Below are positions 21,089-31,118 of a stretch of 64,000 nt of DNA, one piece after another; the stretch's first letter is position 1; each line of letters begins with the position of its first letter. Source of the DNA: Photobacterium marinum (GTDB taxonomy: Bacteria > Pseudomonadota > Gammaproteobacteria > Enterobacterales > Vibrionaceae); the NCBI RefSeq assembly GCF_000331515.1, contig NZ_AMZO01000020.1, positions 203,946-267,945 on the forward strand, given 5' to 3'. Both the position numbers and the translations under genes were made by a program. The notes beneath the pieces are model-generated. The model saw nothing but the letters and a program-made list of their open reading frames with translations. It was not told the DNA's origin and did not search any database.

Positions 21089-21553
21089 ATGTTTACAGTT
21101 GCTGACATGATGACACCGCATCCGCATACCCTAACCTCAACCCAAACTTTGGCTGACGCAAAGAAGCTCATGGAAGACAAAGGAATACACCACGTTCCCG
21201 TTACAGATAAAGACAACCACTTAGTTGGCCTGGTCAGCCAGCGAGATATCCTTTCCGCGCAGGAATCCAGCCTGGAACAGGTACATAAGTCTACCTTTAT
21301 CTCAGCTCTGGATATTCCGCTGGAACAATGCATGCACCGCAGCCTATTCAGTGTTGAGCCCAAAGCAGGCCTGAAGGAAGCCGCCCTTTACATGCAGAAG
21401 CATAAAATCGGTTGTTTGCCTGTACTACTACACAACAAACTGGTCGGGATAATTACCGATTCGGATTTTGTCGCAATCGCAATTAACTTGTTGGAAATTC
21501 AGGAAGAAGTGGAGCCGACAGAAACAGAAAGCAATGAAACAGGTTTATATTAG
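21089..21553 (+). CDS. CBS-domain pair protein
   Basis: 154 residues consisting almost only of two CBS domains (MFTVADMMTPHPHTL...GLVSQRDILSA and LDIPLEQCMHRSLFSVEP...VGIITDSDFVAIAINLLE), a Bateman module that usually binds adenine nucleotides or SAM. The frame extends to 21044, but GGAGG just before the ATG at 21089 decides the start. It lies six bases before acpH and is probably co-transcribed. The regulated process cannot be told from the sequence. Confidence 0.85.
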   Translation: MFTVADMMTPHPHTLTSTQTLADAKKLMEDKGIHHVPVTDKDNHLVGLVSQRDILSAQESSLEQVHKSTFISALDIPLEQCMHRSLFSVEPKAGLKEAALYMQKHKIGCLPVLLHNKLVGIITDSDFVAIAINLLEIQEEVEPTETESNETGLY

Positions 21554-21559
21554 TAATTC

Positions 21560-22144
21560 ATGAATTTTCTGGCACACCTGCACCTTGCCGATCGCTGCCA
21601 AAGCCATCTGGCGGGTAATTTACTGGCTGATTTTGTCCGGGGGGATCCTTATGCGCGCTATGAGCGTCCGGTCGCTGACGGAATCAAGCTACATCGCTTT
21701 GTTGACAGCTACATTGATGCCATGCCGGAAGTCCTCTGCTGCCGGCAGCGGTTTTCACCGGAAACACGAAGGGTTAGCGGCATTGCGCTTGATATCACAT
21801 GGGATCACTTTCTGGCTAAACACTGGGAGCACTACCACCACCAGCCATTAACCGTCTTTGTCGAGCAGGCACAAAACCAGGTAGAACAATTTCAGGACAA
21901 CCTGCCTGACAGCTACCGCCAGACAATGGCAAGAATGTGGCAATACCAGTGGCTATTACAGTACAGAGAACGCACAACTATCACCACGGCACTGGAGCGA
22001 ATGGCGCAACGACGTCCGAAGCTGTACCAGCTGGCTAACTGCCCGCCGTTTATCGCACAGCATTACGACTTCTTCGAACAACAGTTTGCAGCCCTTTACC
22101 CGCAAATTATTAAGGCAGCCGAAGCTTTTCGCTCACAGCAATAA
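21560..22144 (+). CDS. acpH: ACP phosphodiesterase
   Basis: 194-residue HD-like hydrolase that removes 4'-phosphopantetheine from acyl carrier protein. MNFLAHLHLAD, HLAGNLLADFVRG and GIALDITWDHFLAKHW are characteristic of AcpH/YajB. No strong ribosome-binding site is seen; the start is six bases after the CBS gene stop, suggesting coupling. In E. coli acpH lies beside queA, so its closeness to queA here fits. Confidence 0.93.
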   Translation: MNFLAHLHLADRCQSHLAGNLLADFVRGDPYARYERPVADGIKLHRFVDSYIDAMPEVLCCRQRFSPETRRVSGIALDITWDHFLAKHWEHYHHQPLTVFVEQAQNQVEQFQDNLPDSYRQTMARMWQYQWLLQYRERTTITTALERMAQRRPKLYQLANCPPFIAQHYDFFEQQFAALYPQIIKAAEAFRSQQ

Positions 22145-22183
22145 AATCATTCTTTGCATATAAACAACCACTTCTACAGCCCC

Positions 22184-22214
22184 AAAATAAAAGAAGGGAG
22201 CGCATTGCGCTCCC
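22184..22214 (-). terminator. aceA terminator
   Basis: Perfect 8-bp stem GGGAGCGC / GCGCTCCC with a 3-base loop, followed on the minus strand by TTCTTTTATTTT. It lies ~90 bases past aceA and also faces acpH. Confidence 0.88.
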
Positions 22215-22305
22215 GAACCATAACAGAAGTTATGTATCACATCATACCCTGTAGCAACCTACAGTTAACCCAATAAATAACAACAATTAGCTAGGGTGAT
22301 TCCGT

Positions 22306-23610
22306 TTAAAACTGATCTTCCTCAGTGGAGCCGGTCAGCGCTGTAACTGAAGACTGACCGCCCTGAATGGTGTTGGTCATCTTATCGAAGTAACCAGTGC
22401 CCACTTCCTGCTGGTGAGCCACAAAGGTATAGCCCTTCTCTGCCGCCGCAAACTCAGGGCGCTGCACCATATCCACATAATGCTTCATACCTTCGCCCTG
22501 AGCATAGGCATGAGCCAACTCGAACATGTTAAACCACATATTGTGGATACCCGCCAGAGTAATGAACTGGTACTTGTAGCCCATATCCGACAGCTCCTGC
22601 TGGAACTTGGCAATGGTCTCGGCATCCAGGTTTTTCTCCCAATTAAATGATGGCGAGCAGTTATAAGCCAGCAGCTGATCCGGATACTGAGCATGAATCG
22701 CTTCTGCAAACTTACGAGCCTCTTCCAGACAAGGCGTCGCCGTTTCACACCAAATCAAATCAGCATAAGGCGCATATGCCAAACCACGGGCAATCGCCTG
22801 GTCGATACCGGCACGGACACGATAGAAACCTTCCGCTGTACGCTCACCCATAATGAAGTCTTTATCATACGGGTCGCAATCTGAAGTCAGCAGATCAGCC
22901 GCATTGGCATCTGTACGGGCAATAACCAGCGTAGTTGTTCCGGCAACATCAGCAGCCAGACGCGCGGCAACCAGTTTCTGCACCGCTTCCTGGGTAGGAA
23001 CCAGTACCTTACCGCCCATATGACCACATTTTTTCACCGAGGCCAGCTGATCTTCAAAGTGAACACCGGCCGCACCGGCATCAATCATGTTACGCATCAG
23101 CTCGTAAGCATTAAGCACACCACCAAAACCCGCTTCTGCATCCGCAACAATTGGCAGGAAGTAGTCGATACCGTCTTCCGGTGTGGCACCATTAGACCAC
23201 TGGATCTGATCCGCGCGACGGAAAGAATTGTTAATGCGTTTAACCACCGCAGGTACAGAATCGACCGGATACAGAGACTGGTCAGGATACATGCTTGAAG
23301 CCGTGTTATTATCCGCTGCCACCTGCCAGCCAGACAGATAAATCGCTTCAATACCGGCTTTCGCCTGCTGAACTGCCTGACCGCCGGTCAGCGCACCCAG
23401 ACAGTTAACGTACCCTTTTTTCGCCGAACCATTGACCAGTTCCCAAAGCTTGTCCGCACCACGCTGGGCGATAGTGTTGGCCGGAGCAAACGAACCTCGG
23501 AGGTTAATCACCTCTTCCGCTGTATAAGTACGCTTAACGTTCTTCCAACGTGGATTCTCAGCCCAATCCTTTTCAAGTGCTTCGATTTGTTGCTGGCGAG
23601 TCAATGTCAT
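22306..23610 (-). CDS. aceA: isocitrate lyase
   Basis: 434-residue enzyme that splits isocitrate into glyoxylate and succinate, the first step of the glyoxylate shunt. The catalytic cysteine lies in KKCGHMGGK, with [27 protein letters not shown] and [13 protein letters not shown] also present. AGGGAC precedes the ATG. It is downstream of aceB, separated by 133 bases. No aceK follows, so isocitrate dehydrogenase kinase is encoded elsewhere or absent. Confidence 0.97.
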   Translation of the reverse strand: MTLTRQQQIEALEKDWAENPRWKNVKRTYTAEEVINLRGSFAPANTIAQRGADKLWELVNGSAKKGYVNCLGALTGGQAVQQAKAGIEAIYLSGWQVAADNNTASSMYPDQSLYPVDSVPAVVKRINNSFRRADQIQWSNGATPEDGIDYFLPIVADAEAGFGGVLNAYELMRNMIDAGAAGVHFEDQLASVKKCGHMGGKVLVPTQEAVQKLVAARLAADVAGTTTLVIARTDANAADLLTSDCDPYDKDFIMGERTAEGFYRVRAGIDQAIARGLAYAPYADLIWCETATPCLEEARKFAEAIHAQYPDQLLAYNCSPSFNWEKNLDAETIAKFQQELSDMGYKYQFITLAGIHNMWFNMFELAHAYAQGEGMKHYVDMVQRPEFAAAEKGYTFVAHQQEVGTGYFDKMTNTIQGGQSSVTALTGSTEEDQF

Positions 23611-23743
23611 AATGATGTCCCTCGTTTCATTTGGCGATAGTCCGCTTAACGTCTCCGTTATCGGTCAACTTCTTCTTAAGGCTTCCAGGCCCTGCCAAAA
23701 CCCCGACATGCAGAGGCCTTTCTCTTCTCTCTAAATTCTCCTG

Positions 23744-25354
23744 CTACTGCAGGTACTCATATCCCGGTAGTGTCAGGAAGTTCACCAACTCATCACTGGT
23801 AGTCAGCTTTGACATCAGCGTGGCGGCTTCCCGATAGCGTCCCTGGCTGAACACCTCACTGCCAAGCTCCTGCTCAAGCACTATCATTTCTTCTTCCAGC
23901 ATTTGCTCAAACAGCGCTTTCGTCACTACCTCACCGTTACTCAACGCTTTACCGTGTTTTATCCACTGCCAGATTGACGCTCTGGATATCTCGGCTGTTG
24001 CCGCATCTTCCATCAATCCATAAATCGGCACACAACCATTACCGGAAACCCAGGCTTCAATATACTGAACCGCAACACGAATGTTATGGCGCATACCTTC
24101 ATCGGTTCGTTCACCGTCACATGGCTCAAGCAGATCTGCTGCCGTGACCGGCGCATCTTCTCCCCGACGTATATCCAGCTGGTTATTACGTGCACCCAGC
24201 GCATCGTCAAACACGGCCTTGGCTGTATCGGCCAACCCCGGATGGGCAACCCATGTTCCGTCATGACCATTGTTTGCTTCCAGCGACTTATCGGTCTGAA
24301 TTTTATTCAGCACCCAGGCATTACGCTCTGGCTCTTTGGACGGGATAAATGCCGCCATTCCCCCCATCGCAAATGCACCGCGACGGTGGCATGTTTTCAC
24401 CAATAAGCGCGAATAGGCATTGAGGAAGGGTTTATCCATAGTCACGACCTGACGATCCGGCAAAATCCGGTCCGGATGGTTCTTCAGTGTCTTGATGTAG
24501 CTGAAAATGTAATCCCAGCGACCACAGTTAAGGCCTACGATATGATCTTTGAGGTGATACAGAATCTCATCCATCTCAAATACCGCCGGTAATGTTTCAA
24601 TCAACACCGTTGCCTTGATAGTGCCTCGCGGCAGGCCAAATTCATCTTCAGTAAAACTAAAGACATCATTCCACCAGGCAGCTTCCTGATGGGCCTGCAA
24701 CTTAGGGATATAAAAATACGGGCCGCTTCCTTTTGCCAGTAACTGTTTGTAGTTATGGTAAAAGTACAAAGCAAAATCAAATAAAGATCCGGGGATAGGT
24801 TCTCCGTTCCAGAGCAGGTGTTTTTCAGGCAGGTGAAGACCACGAACACGGCAGATCAATACTGCGGGGTTGTCATTAAGCTGATACTCCTTGCCGGATT
24901 CCGGGTGGGTGTAAGAAATGCTACCGTTAACGGCGTCACGCAGATTTCGCTGTCCGTCCAGAACAGCATCCCAAGCCGGAGCAAATGAGTCTTCAAAGTC
25001 CGCCATAAATACTTTTACATTGGCATTTAAGGCATTGATCACCATCTTACGATCGACAGGACCTGTTATTTCCACTCGGCGATCCTGAAGATCTTCAGGA
25101 ATATTCCGGATCGTCCAGTTCCCTTCTCGAATGTCCGCCGTTTCAGGAAGAAAGTCCGGCAGTGCACCGGCATCAATCGCTTTCTGGCGCTCTTCCCGAG
25201 CAGCAAGAAGCTCAGGGACTCGCGAGGAAAATCGTTGAACCAGTCGCCCAACAAACTGCAGCACGTCATCATTTAATATCTCTTTCTGCTGCTCTGTCAG
25301 TTGTGCCTGCAAAGTCAATTCACTTTGCTGAACGGGTGGAGTATTTCTGTCCAT
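23744..25354 (-). CDS. aceB: malate synthase A
   Basis: 536-residue enzyme that condenses glyoxylate with acetyl-CoA to malate. FMADFEDSFAPAWDAVLDGQ, ATVLIETLPAVFEMDEILYHLKDHIVGLNCGRWDY and MGGMAAFIPSK hold the metal and acetyl-CoA sites of the A isoform. GGGAG precedes the ATG. It is the first gene of an aceBA unit with a long AT-rich upstream region. Confidence 0.97.
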   Translation of the reverse strand: MDRNTPPVQQSELTLQAQLTEQQKEILNDDVLQFVGRLVQRFSSRVPELLAAREERQKAIDAGALPDFLPETADIREGNWTIRNIPEDLQDRRVEITGPVDRKMVINALNANVKVFMADFEDSFAPAWDAVLDGQRNLRDAVNGSISYTHPESGKEYQLNDNPAVLICRVRGLHLPEKHLLWNGEPIPGSLFDFALYFYHNYKQLLAKGSGPYFYIPKLQAHQEAAWWNDVFSFTEDEFGLPRGTIKATVLIETLPAVFEMDEILYHLKDHIVGLNCGRWDYIFSYIKTLKNHPDRILPDRQVVTMDKPFLNAYSRLLVKTCHRRGAFAMGGMAAFIPSKEPERNAWVLNKIQTDKSLEANNGHDGTWVAHPGLADTAKAVFDDALGARNNQLDIRRGEDAPVTAADLLEPCDGERTDEGMRHNIRVAVQYIEAWVSGNGCVPIYGLMEDAATAEISRASIWQWIKHGKALSNGEVVTKALFEQMLEEEMIVLEQELGSEVFSQGRYREAATLMSKLTTSDELVNFLTLPGYEYLQ

Positions 25355-25679
25355 TTCCTACGCTCCCTTCAGTTTGTAACTTAATCACCACTTTTATTAG
25401 TAGTCATTATTCATCCATATTAGCAAATGGTTCCTTTAACATTTTGCTTACATTGCCGAAGCAAATAAATAAATGCAAATATGCCGCCTCAACCACCTGA
25501 CGTTAAAAACCAGCAATGACATTTAAAATCAAACACTTAAATAAAGTAGAGCTATAACTCAAAACACTGAATTAAAACAAATTCCAGCAAAATGCTCGGT
25601 TTTTAGCCATTCTTGTCCACCAGCCCAAAACTGTAACTACTTACGTAATTTAATTACACAAAGTACCCTTGTAAATATT

Positions 25680-25708
25680 GGGGTTAAATAGTGTTTGAAA
25701 CACAACCC
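25680..25708. promoter_or_regulatory. nested palindrome in the aceB upstream region
   Basis: GTGTTTGAAACAC (25691-25703) is a perfect 6-1-6 palindrome set inside an outer GGGTT / AACCC repeat. About 330 bases before the aceB start. Candidate operator; the regulator is unknown. Confidence 0.4.
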
Positions 25709-25907
25709 TAACCGTAAATATGAATATTGAAGAATAAAAAACAATCACTTAAGCATCGAATATGCATTTGATTTATACAAACATGATGCATTTTGTTACT
25801 CAATCAATTTCATTTATTCGCAAAGCGAAACAGAAAAAGTCTACAAACCGGTATGGTTTTTACTGGTGCTGCAAGGTTGGGAAATATCGGGAAAGACAAA
25901 AAGAGTG

Positions 25908-25944
25908 GAATAAAGTGCTGACAACGCAGGGAAACGGTCAGCAC
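25908..25944 (-). terminator. oxyR terminator
   Basis: Perfect 8-bp inverted repeat GTGCTGAC / GTCAGCAC with a 14-base loop, followed on the minus strand by TTTATT, 13 bases after the oxyR stop. Confidence 0.75.
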
Positions 25945-25957
25945 GATAAGAAAAGGG

Positions 25958-26854
25958 CTACAGAAGCTCCCGAACAATCTCGGCCAAGCGATTAAATGTA
26001 CGAACCCGGCTGGATGTCGGACGCCATACCAGACCAATTTCGCGATATGACTCCTGACCCGGCGGATCAATGATAACCAAGTTCTGATTATCCAGTAAGC
26101 CGTGGTCAATCGCCATCTGTGGAATGAAAGTCGTCCCCAAACCATTGGCAACCATCTGAACTAATGTGTGCAAACTGGTAGCCGTAAACGGGTTGATCTT
26201 CTCTTTAGTCGTCAACTTACAGGCAGAAACAGCATGCTCAGTCAGACAGTGCTCTTTCTCCAAAAGGAAAACGGATTCATCCGGCAGATCAGCATAACGC
26301 AGCGGGACACTAACGCTTTCAGCCTGGAGCTTACTGATCACCATCTTAAATGCGTCACGGCCTACCACCTGACTGTGCATACCGTTCACTTCCATCGGCA
26401 AAGCCAGAATCAGTACGTCCATCTCGCCATTACGCAAAGCCGTCAGCAAGTTTGCCGTAGTATCTTCACGCAATAACAAATGCAGGTTCGGGTGAAGGCG
26501 GTTTACCTCCTGAACCAAATCGCACAATAGGAATGGGGCAATGGTCGGAATACAACCGATCCGCAACTGCCCTTCCATACCGTCTCCGGTACAGTTGGAC
26601 AATTCCATCAAATCCTGGCTGCGAGCCAGCAGTTCACGACTGCGCACCACGACATCTTCACCGGTAGAGGTAAAGACCAGGGATTTGTTATCTCTTTCTA
26701 TTAACTGACAACCAATCAACTCTTCCAAATTTTGGACACCAGAACTCAGCGTCGACTGGCTGACAAAGCATTTCTTTGCCGCTTCACCAAAGTGCCGAGT
26801 TTCAAACAAAGTCACCAGATAATGCAGCTGTTTAAGGGAGGGAAACTTGTTCAT
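25958..26854 (-). CDS. oxyR: peroxide-sensing LysR regulator OxyR
   Basis: 298-residue LysR-type activator. The N-terminal helix-turn-helix (HFGEAAKKCFVSQSTLSSGV) is followed by the ligand domain with the redox pair Cys203 and Cys212 (EHCLTEHAVSAC), at the same spacing as Cys199/Cys208 of E. coli OxyR. Divergent transcription from the peroxiredoxin gene with 132 bases between them strongly suggests that OxyR controls that gene. Confidence 0.95.
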   Translation of the reverse strand: MNKFPSLKQLHYLVTLFETRHFGEAAKKCFVSQSTLSSGVQNLEELIGCQLIERDNKSLVFTSTGEDVVVRSRELLARSQDLMELSNCTGDGMEGQLRIGCIPTIAPFLLCDLVQEVNRLHPNLHLLLREDTTANLLTALRNGEMDVLILALPMEVNGMHSQVVGRDAFKMVISKLQAESVSVPLRYADLPDESVFLLEKEHCLTEHAVSACKLTTKEKINPFTATSLHTLVQMVANGLGTTFIPQMAIDHGLLDNQNLVIIDPPGQESYREIGLVWRPTSSRVRTFNRLAEIVRELL

Positions 26855-26986
26855 CGTATTTTTCGATTACATCAATCTATTTATTCCGCTTTTTCCAATT
26901 TATCAGTTTAGCTATAGTTTGTCTCGTCCAAACACGGAGGCTAACCAAGTAGTTAGCAGGTAACCGAATTTTTCAGGAGCAACCAA

Positions 26987-27589
26987 ATGGTACTAGTAGG
27001 TCGTCAAGCACCAGATTTTACTGCTGCAGCTGTTCTAGGTAACGGCGAAATCGTTGAAAACTTCAACTTCGCAGAATTTACAAAAGGTAAAAAAGCGGTA
27101 GTTTTCTTCTACCCACTAGACTTCACTTTCGTATGCCCATCTGAGCTGATCGCTTTTGACAAGCGCTTCGAAGATTTCCAGGCGAAAGGTGTTGAAGTAA
27201 TTGGTGTTTCTATCGATTCTCAGTTCTCTCACAACGCATGGCGTAACACTGCGGTTGAAGACGGCGGTATCGGTCAGGTTAAGTACCCACTAGTTGCTGA
27301 CGTTAAGCACGAAATCTGTAAAGCTTACGACGTTGAGCACCCAGAAGCAGGCGTAGCTTTCCGCGGTTCTTTCCTAATCGACGAAGACGGTGTTGTACGT
27401 CACCAGGTAGTTAACGACCTGCCTCTTGGCCGTAACATCGACGAGATGCTGCGCATGGTTGACGCTCTGAACTTCCACCAAAAGAATGGTGAAGTTTGCC
27501 CTGCACAGTGGGAAGAAGGTAAAGCTGGTATGGATGCATCTCCAAAAGGTGTTGCTGCATACCTGTCTGAGCACACTGAAGACCTGTAA
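26987..27589 (+). CDS. typical 2-Cys peroxiredoxin (AhpC/Prx1 type)
   Basis: 200-residue thiol peroxidase that reduces H2O2 and organic hydroperoxides. Peroxidatic Cys50 lies in FYPLDFTFVCPSE and resolving Cys171 in GEVCPAQW. The codon use is strongly biased to preferred codons, indicating high expression. CAGGAG precedes the ATG. Divergent from oxyR. The sequence is of the Prx1 class rather than E. coli AhpC; no ahpF is nearby, so its reductant is probably thioredoxin or an AhpF encoded elsewhere. Confidence 0.95.
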   Translation: MVLVGRQAPDFTAAAVLGNGEIVENFNFAEFTKGKKAVVFFYPLDFTFVCPSELIAFDKRFEDFQAKGVEVIGVSIDSQFSHNAWRNTAVEDGGIGQVKYPLVADVKHEICKAYDVEHPEAGVAFRGSFLIDEDGVVRHQVVNDLPLGRNIDEMLRMVDALNFHQKNGEVCPAQWEEGKAGMDASPKGVAAYLSEHTEDL

Positions 27590-27595
27590 TTCTTC

Positions 27596-27681
27596 GCCAG
27601 CGAAGAGTTAACAACACCATGCTCACGGTGTTGAGGTAAAAGAACGCAATAGCGTAAAGCCAAAGTCAGCCAACTTGGCAA
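27596..27681 (+). repeat. structured 3' UTR of the peroxiredoxin gene
   Basis: Three hairpins in ~85 bases: CTTCGC-CA-GCGAAG, CAACACC / GGTGTTG and GCCAA-C-TTGGC followed by an A-run, all before the terminator. Such a stacked 3' UTR may stabilise the abundant mRNA or give rise to a small RNA. Confidence 0.45.
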
Positions 27682-27692
27682 AAAAATAATGA

Positions 27693-27717
27693 GGCCCGGA
27701 CACACCGGGCCCTTTTT
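27693..27717 (+). terminator. peroxiredoxin gene terminator
   Basis: Perfect 7-bp stem GGCCCGG / CCGGGCC followed by CTTTTTAT. Confidence 0.92.
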
Positions 27718-27818
27718 ATATCTGCACTAATCTCGCCTCTCAATTATCCTCCCTCCTGTCGCCAGCTCTAAAACAATCCATTACACTGCCTGTACGTTCC
27801 CAACCATAATCCGTTCCT

Positions 27819-28556
27819 ATGCTTAACCACCTCGAAGTTTGTATTGATAACATCGAATCTCTCCACTATGCGCAGCAAGGTGGCGCCACCCGTATTGAGC
27901 TATGTTCATCCTTGGCACTTGGTGGCCTGACCCCGAGCTTTGGCTTTATGAAGCAGGCAGCCCGCACCGCTGACATTCCTGTCTATGCCATGATTCGTCC
28001 GCGCCAGGGCGATTTTCTGTTTAACGACGACGATGTCGAAATTATGCTGGCCGATATTCACGCGGCCCGAAGTGCCAGTTTGCAGGGTGTTGTTGTTGGC
28101 GTATTGAATGCACAGGGAGAAGTCGATACCGATATTCTCCGTAGTTTGATGAAAGAAGCTCAGGGCCTAGGTGTGACTTTCCACCGCGCTATTGATCAAT
28201 GTATCGACCCTTTTACCGCCCTTGAGAACATCATGAGCGCAGAATGTGAGCGCGTACTTACTTCTGGATTGCAGGCTAATGCATTGTCCGGTGCAGATAC
28301 CATTGCGGAAATGGTCCAATTCTGCGGCGATCGCCTGAACATTATGGCGGGAGCTGGTGTCACAGCGAATAATGTAGCGGAAATTATCAGTAAAACCGGA
28401 GTGAAAGAAGTTCATCTTTCAGGCAAAACCACCCGCCCAAGCATGATGATTAACTATTCCAAACAGGCTTATATGGGCAATGCCGATGTTGATGATTTCA
28501 GTGTTCCTGTTACCTCAGCAGAGAAAGTGAAGGCCGTTTTAAAAGCTCCGCAATAA
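27819..28556 (+). CDS. cutC: CutC family protein
   Basis: 245-residue TIM-barrel protein, typically cytosolic. [36 protein letters not shown] and [22 protein letters not shown] match CutC, with LTSGLQANA and IMAGAGV later. It was first linked to copper tolerance, but its enzymatic role is unsettled. There is no clear ribosome-binding site before the ATG and no copper genes nearby. Confidence 0.92.
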   Translation: MLNHLEVCIDNIESLHYAQQGGATRIELCSSLALGGLTPSFGFMKQAARTADIPVYAMIRPRQGDFLFNDDDVEIMLADIHAARSASLQGVVVGVLNAQGEVDTDILRSLMKEAQGLGVTFHRAIDQCIDPFTALENIMSAECERVLTSGLQANALSGADTIAEMVQFCGDRLNIMAGAGVTANNVAEIISKTGVKEVHLSGKTTRPSMMINYSKQAYMGNADVDDFSVPVTSAEKVKAVLKAPQ

Positions 28557-28570
28557 CCACATAAAATAAG

Positions 28571-28594
28571 ATCCTGCAAATGCAGGCTCTTTTA
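28571..28594 (+). terminator. cutC terminator
   Basis: CCTGCA-AA-TGCAGG stem extended by GA/TC, followed by TCTTTTATTT, directly after cutC. Confidence 0.85.
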
Positions 28595-28691
28595 TTTCAA
28601 AGTCATCAACCTTTCTCATCACTCATTTCCAAAACGCATTACTATTAAAGAGATATAAGCGTGCGAAACAGCCAGGGAAATGGAGTGATGT

Positions 28692-29483
28692 ATGGGCAGT
28701 AAGAAACTCAAAAAGAAAGACTACGAGAAAGAACTTGAACGATTGCAGGTCGAGTTGGTCAAGCTTCAGGAATGGATAAAGCACTCGGGCATGAAGGTTC
28801 TCGTCATCTTTGAAGGACGAGATGCGGCAGGGAAAGGCGGAGTGATCAAACGTATTATTGAAAAATTGAACCCGCGGGTATGCCGGATTACAGCCCTGTC
28901 AAAACCAACGGAAAAAGAAAAAACACAATGGTATTTCCAGCGCTATGTTGCTCATCTACCGTCTGCTGGCGAAATGGTGCTGTTCGATCGCAGTTGGTAC
29001 AACCGGGCCGGAGTGGAAAAAGTCATGGGTTTTTGTACTGATGAAGAATACGATGAGTTTCTCCGCTCCTGCCCTGAATTCGAACGCATGTTGCAACGTT
29101 CGGGTATCATCATCCTGAAATACTGGTTCTCCGTCTCCGACGAAATACAGGAAAAGCGCTTTCTTGAGCGAATTCACACCCCGGTAAAACGCTGGAAGTT
29201 CAGCCCGATGGACTTGGAATCCCGTGAGCGCTGGGCGGAATATTCAGAAGCCAAAGACAAAATGTTTGCTTATACAGATACCAAGAACTGTCCGTGGTGG
29301 GTGGTGAACAGTGATGATAAAAAGAAAGCCCGCATCAACTGTATTTCACATTTGCTGTCGCATATTCCCTACGAAGAAATCCATTATCCTCACATCGAAC
29401 TTCCGGAGATCAGCAAAGAAGGTTATATGCGACCGCCAATGGATACCCAAACCTTTGTCCCGGATCTGTTTGATAAAGATTAA
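28692..29483 (+). CDS. ppk2: polyphosphate kinase 2 (PPK2)
   Basis: 263-residue P-loop kinase that uses polyphosphate to phosphorylate nucleotides (or the reverse). Walker A is seen in FEGRDAAGKGGVIKR and Walker B in LFDRSWYNRAGVEKV; the lid region RIHTPVKRWKFSPMDLESR is present. It is a single-domain class I-type protein. GGAG lies just before the ATG. It faces phoU and lies at the edge of the phosphate island, and so is functionally linked to Ppk1 and Ppx. Confidence 0.94.
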   Translation: MGSKKLKKKDYEKELERLQVELVKLQEWIKHSGMKVLVIFEGRDAAGKGGVIKRIIEKLNPRVCRITALSKPTEKEKTQWYFQRYVAHLPSAGEMVLFDRSWYNRAGVEKVMGFCTDEEYDEFLRSCPEFERMLQRSGIIILKYWFSVSDEIQEKRFLERIHTPVKRWKFSPMDLESRERWAEYSEAKDKMFAYTDTKNCPWWVVNSDDKKKARINCISHLLSHIPYEEIHYPHIELPEISKEGYMRPPMDTQTFVPDLFDKD

Positions 29484-29494
29484 TCGTGCTAAAA

Positions 29495-29530
29495 ATAAAA
29501 AATCCCAGCTGTGTTAGCCGGGATTTTTCT
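29495..29530. terminator. bidirectional terminator between ppk2 and phoU
   Basis: AAAAATCCC ... GGGATTTTT with an inner AGCT-type stem, A-run and T-run on either side; serves both converging genes. Confidence 0.88.
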
Positions 29531-29552
29531 ATTGAATTAACAAGCCAAAGTA

Positions 29553-30263
29553 TTATTTCAGAAACTCTTCCAGTTCGTCATGGCTGGTATGGCGAATATC
29601 CTTGCCTTTAACGAAATAGATAATGTACTCGCAAATATTCTGGCAGCGATCCCCTACCCGCTCAATTGATCGGGCAGACCACATAACCTGAAGCACATTC
29701 GGAATCGAGCGCGGATCTTCCATCATGTAAGTCATCAATTGGCGAATAATCGCTTCATATTCACGGTCGATACGATCATCTTCCTGATAGACGCGAATGG
29801 CCGCCTTCACATCCATCCGGGCAAAAGCATCCAGCACTTCATGCAGCATTCTGACAGCGTGAAGGCCCAGCGCCTCTAGCGAAACCAGCAGGTTGTACTG
29901 CTTATTAGAAAAATTCTCCAGCGCCACCTTGGCAATGCTTTCGGCCACATCGCCAATGCGTTCGAGATCGGTAATCGTCTTGATAATTGCAATCACCAAA
30001 CGTAAGTCACTCGCGGTTGGCTGACGCTTGGCAATAATACGGGTACAAGCTTCATCAATCGCCACTTCCATGGCATTTACTTTGTGATCGTCTTTAATTA
30101 CCCGCCGGGCCAGCTCATCATCCTGCTTGTGCATCGCTTTCAGCGAGTCAGCCAGTTGCTGTTCAACCAGCCCCCCCATTGCCAATACATGGGTTCGGAT
30201 GCTCTCTAACTCGGCATGAAACTGGCCGGAGATATGGCGACCCAGACTTAAATTATCCAACAT
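29553..30263 (-). CDS. phoU: phosphate signalling protein PhoU
   Basis: 236-residue two-bundle helical protein that links the Pst transporter to PhoR and keeps the Pho regulon off when phosphate is plentiful. Both PhoU repeats carry the E/D-rich metal motifs ([16 protein letters not shown] and [24 protein letters not shown]). It is the last gene of pstC-pstA-pstB-phoU, 11 bases after pstB. Confidence 0.97.
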   Translation of the reverse strand: MLDNLSLGRHISGQFHAELESIRTHVLAMGGLVEQQLADSLKAMHKQDDELARRVIKDDHKVNAMEVAIDEACTRIIAKRQPTASDLRLVIAIIKTITDLERIGDVAESIAKVALENFSNKQYNLLVSLEALGLHAVRMLHEVLDAFARMDVKAAIRVYQEDDRIDREYEAIIRQLMTYMMEDPRSIPNVLQVMWSARSIERVGDRCQNICEYIIYFVKGKDIRHTSHDELEEFLK

Positions 30264-30274
30264 GCTCCTGTTCC

Positions 30275-31102
30275 TTAACCGTATCGGCCAGTAATGTAAT
30301 CTTCAGTTCGTTTCTCTGTCGGAGTGGTGAAAATATCATTGGTATTCGCATATTCCACCAGTTCCCCCATATGCATAAATGCTGTGTTATCTGAAACCCT
30401 GGCAGCCTGCTGCATGTTATGGGTAACAATGATAACGGTATATTTTGTTTTCAGATCGTTAATCAGCTCTTCGATAGTCAACGTCGAAATCGGGTCCAGT
30501 GCCGACGTCGGCTCATCAAGCAGTAACACTTCCGGCTCAATGGCAATGGCGCGGGCAATCACCAGTCGCTGCTGCTGACCGCCGGACAAACCGAAAGCAT
30601 TTTCATGCAGGCGATCTTTTACCTCATCCCACAACGCGGCACCGCGCAATGAGTTTTCGACCGCATCATCCAGTACCCGCCGCTCTTTGATCCCCTGCAG
30701 ACGCAACCCATAAATCACATTTTCATAAATGGATTTCGGGAACGGATTCGGCCGCTGAAACACCATTCCGACACGGCGGCGCAAAGCTGCGACATCCACT
30801 TTACTGTCGTAAATGTTCTGGCCATGCAGCATGATTTTGCCTTCGACCTTACAGCCTTCCACCAGATCATTCATTCGGTTGATACAGCGCAGCAAGGTTG
30901 ATTTACCACACCCTGACGGACCGATAAATGACGTCACCTTCCCTTTGGCAATCCGCATGTTGATATTAAACAGGGCCTGATGACTCCCGTAATGGAGATC
31001 CAGTCCTTCGATTGACATCGCCGTTTTGTCTTCGGGTAACGAAGTCAAATCTTCCGGCTGAAACAGGCCGATGGGCGAGTTAATTGAAAACATATCAGTC
31101 AT
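30275..31102 (-). CDS. pstB: phosphate ABC transporter ATPase PstB
   Basis: 275-residue ATPase of the high-affinity phosphate importer. Walker A is GPSGCGKST, the signature is LSGGQQQR, Walker B is [13 protein letters not shown], and the switch histidine lies in [11 protein letters not shown]. It carries a ~30-residue N-terminal extension before the ABC core, as in several Vibrio copies. Confidence 0.97.
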   Translation of the reverse strand: MTDMFSINSPIGLFQPEDLTSLPEDKTAMSIEGLDLHYGSHQALFNINMRIAKGKVTSFIGPSGCGKSTLLRCINRMNDLVEGCKVEGKIMLHGQNIYDSKVDVAALRRRVGMVFQRPNPFPKSIYENVIYGLRLQGIKERRVLDDAVENSLRGAALWDEVKDRLHENAFGLSGGQQQRLVIARAIAIEPEVLLLDEPTSALDPISTLTIEELINDLKTKYTVIIVTHNMQQAARVSDNTAFMHMGELVEYANTNDIFTTPTEKRTEDYITGRYG

Positions 31103-31118
31103 GGGGTCATGAGTCTCA

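Larger units (their letters stand above)
25355..25957. other. 603-base aceB control region / oxyR 3' side
   Basis: AT-rich stretch with no supported gene. It holds a nested palindrome (25680-25708), two ATGCATTT copies near 25760-25795 and the oxyR terminator near its right end. The ORFs that can be drawn through it lack ribosome-binding sites. Confidence 0.6.

Noticed and set aside
25810..26151. 113-codon minus-strand gene downstream of oxyR
   Set aside because: Most of it overlaps the oxyR 3' end in another frame and the rest crosses the oxyR terminator.
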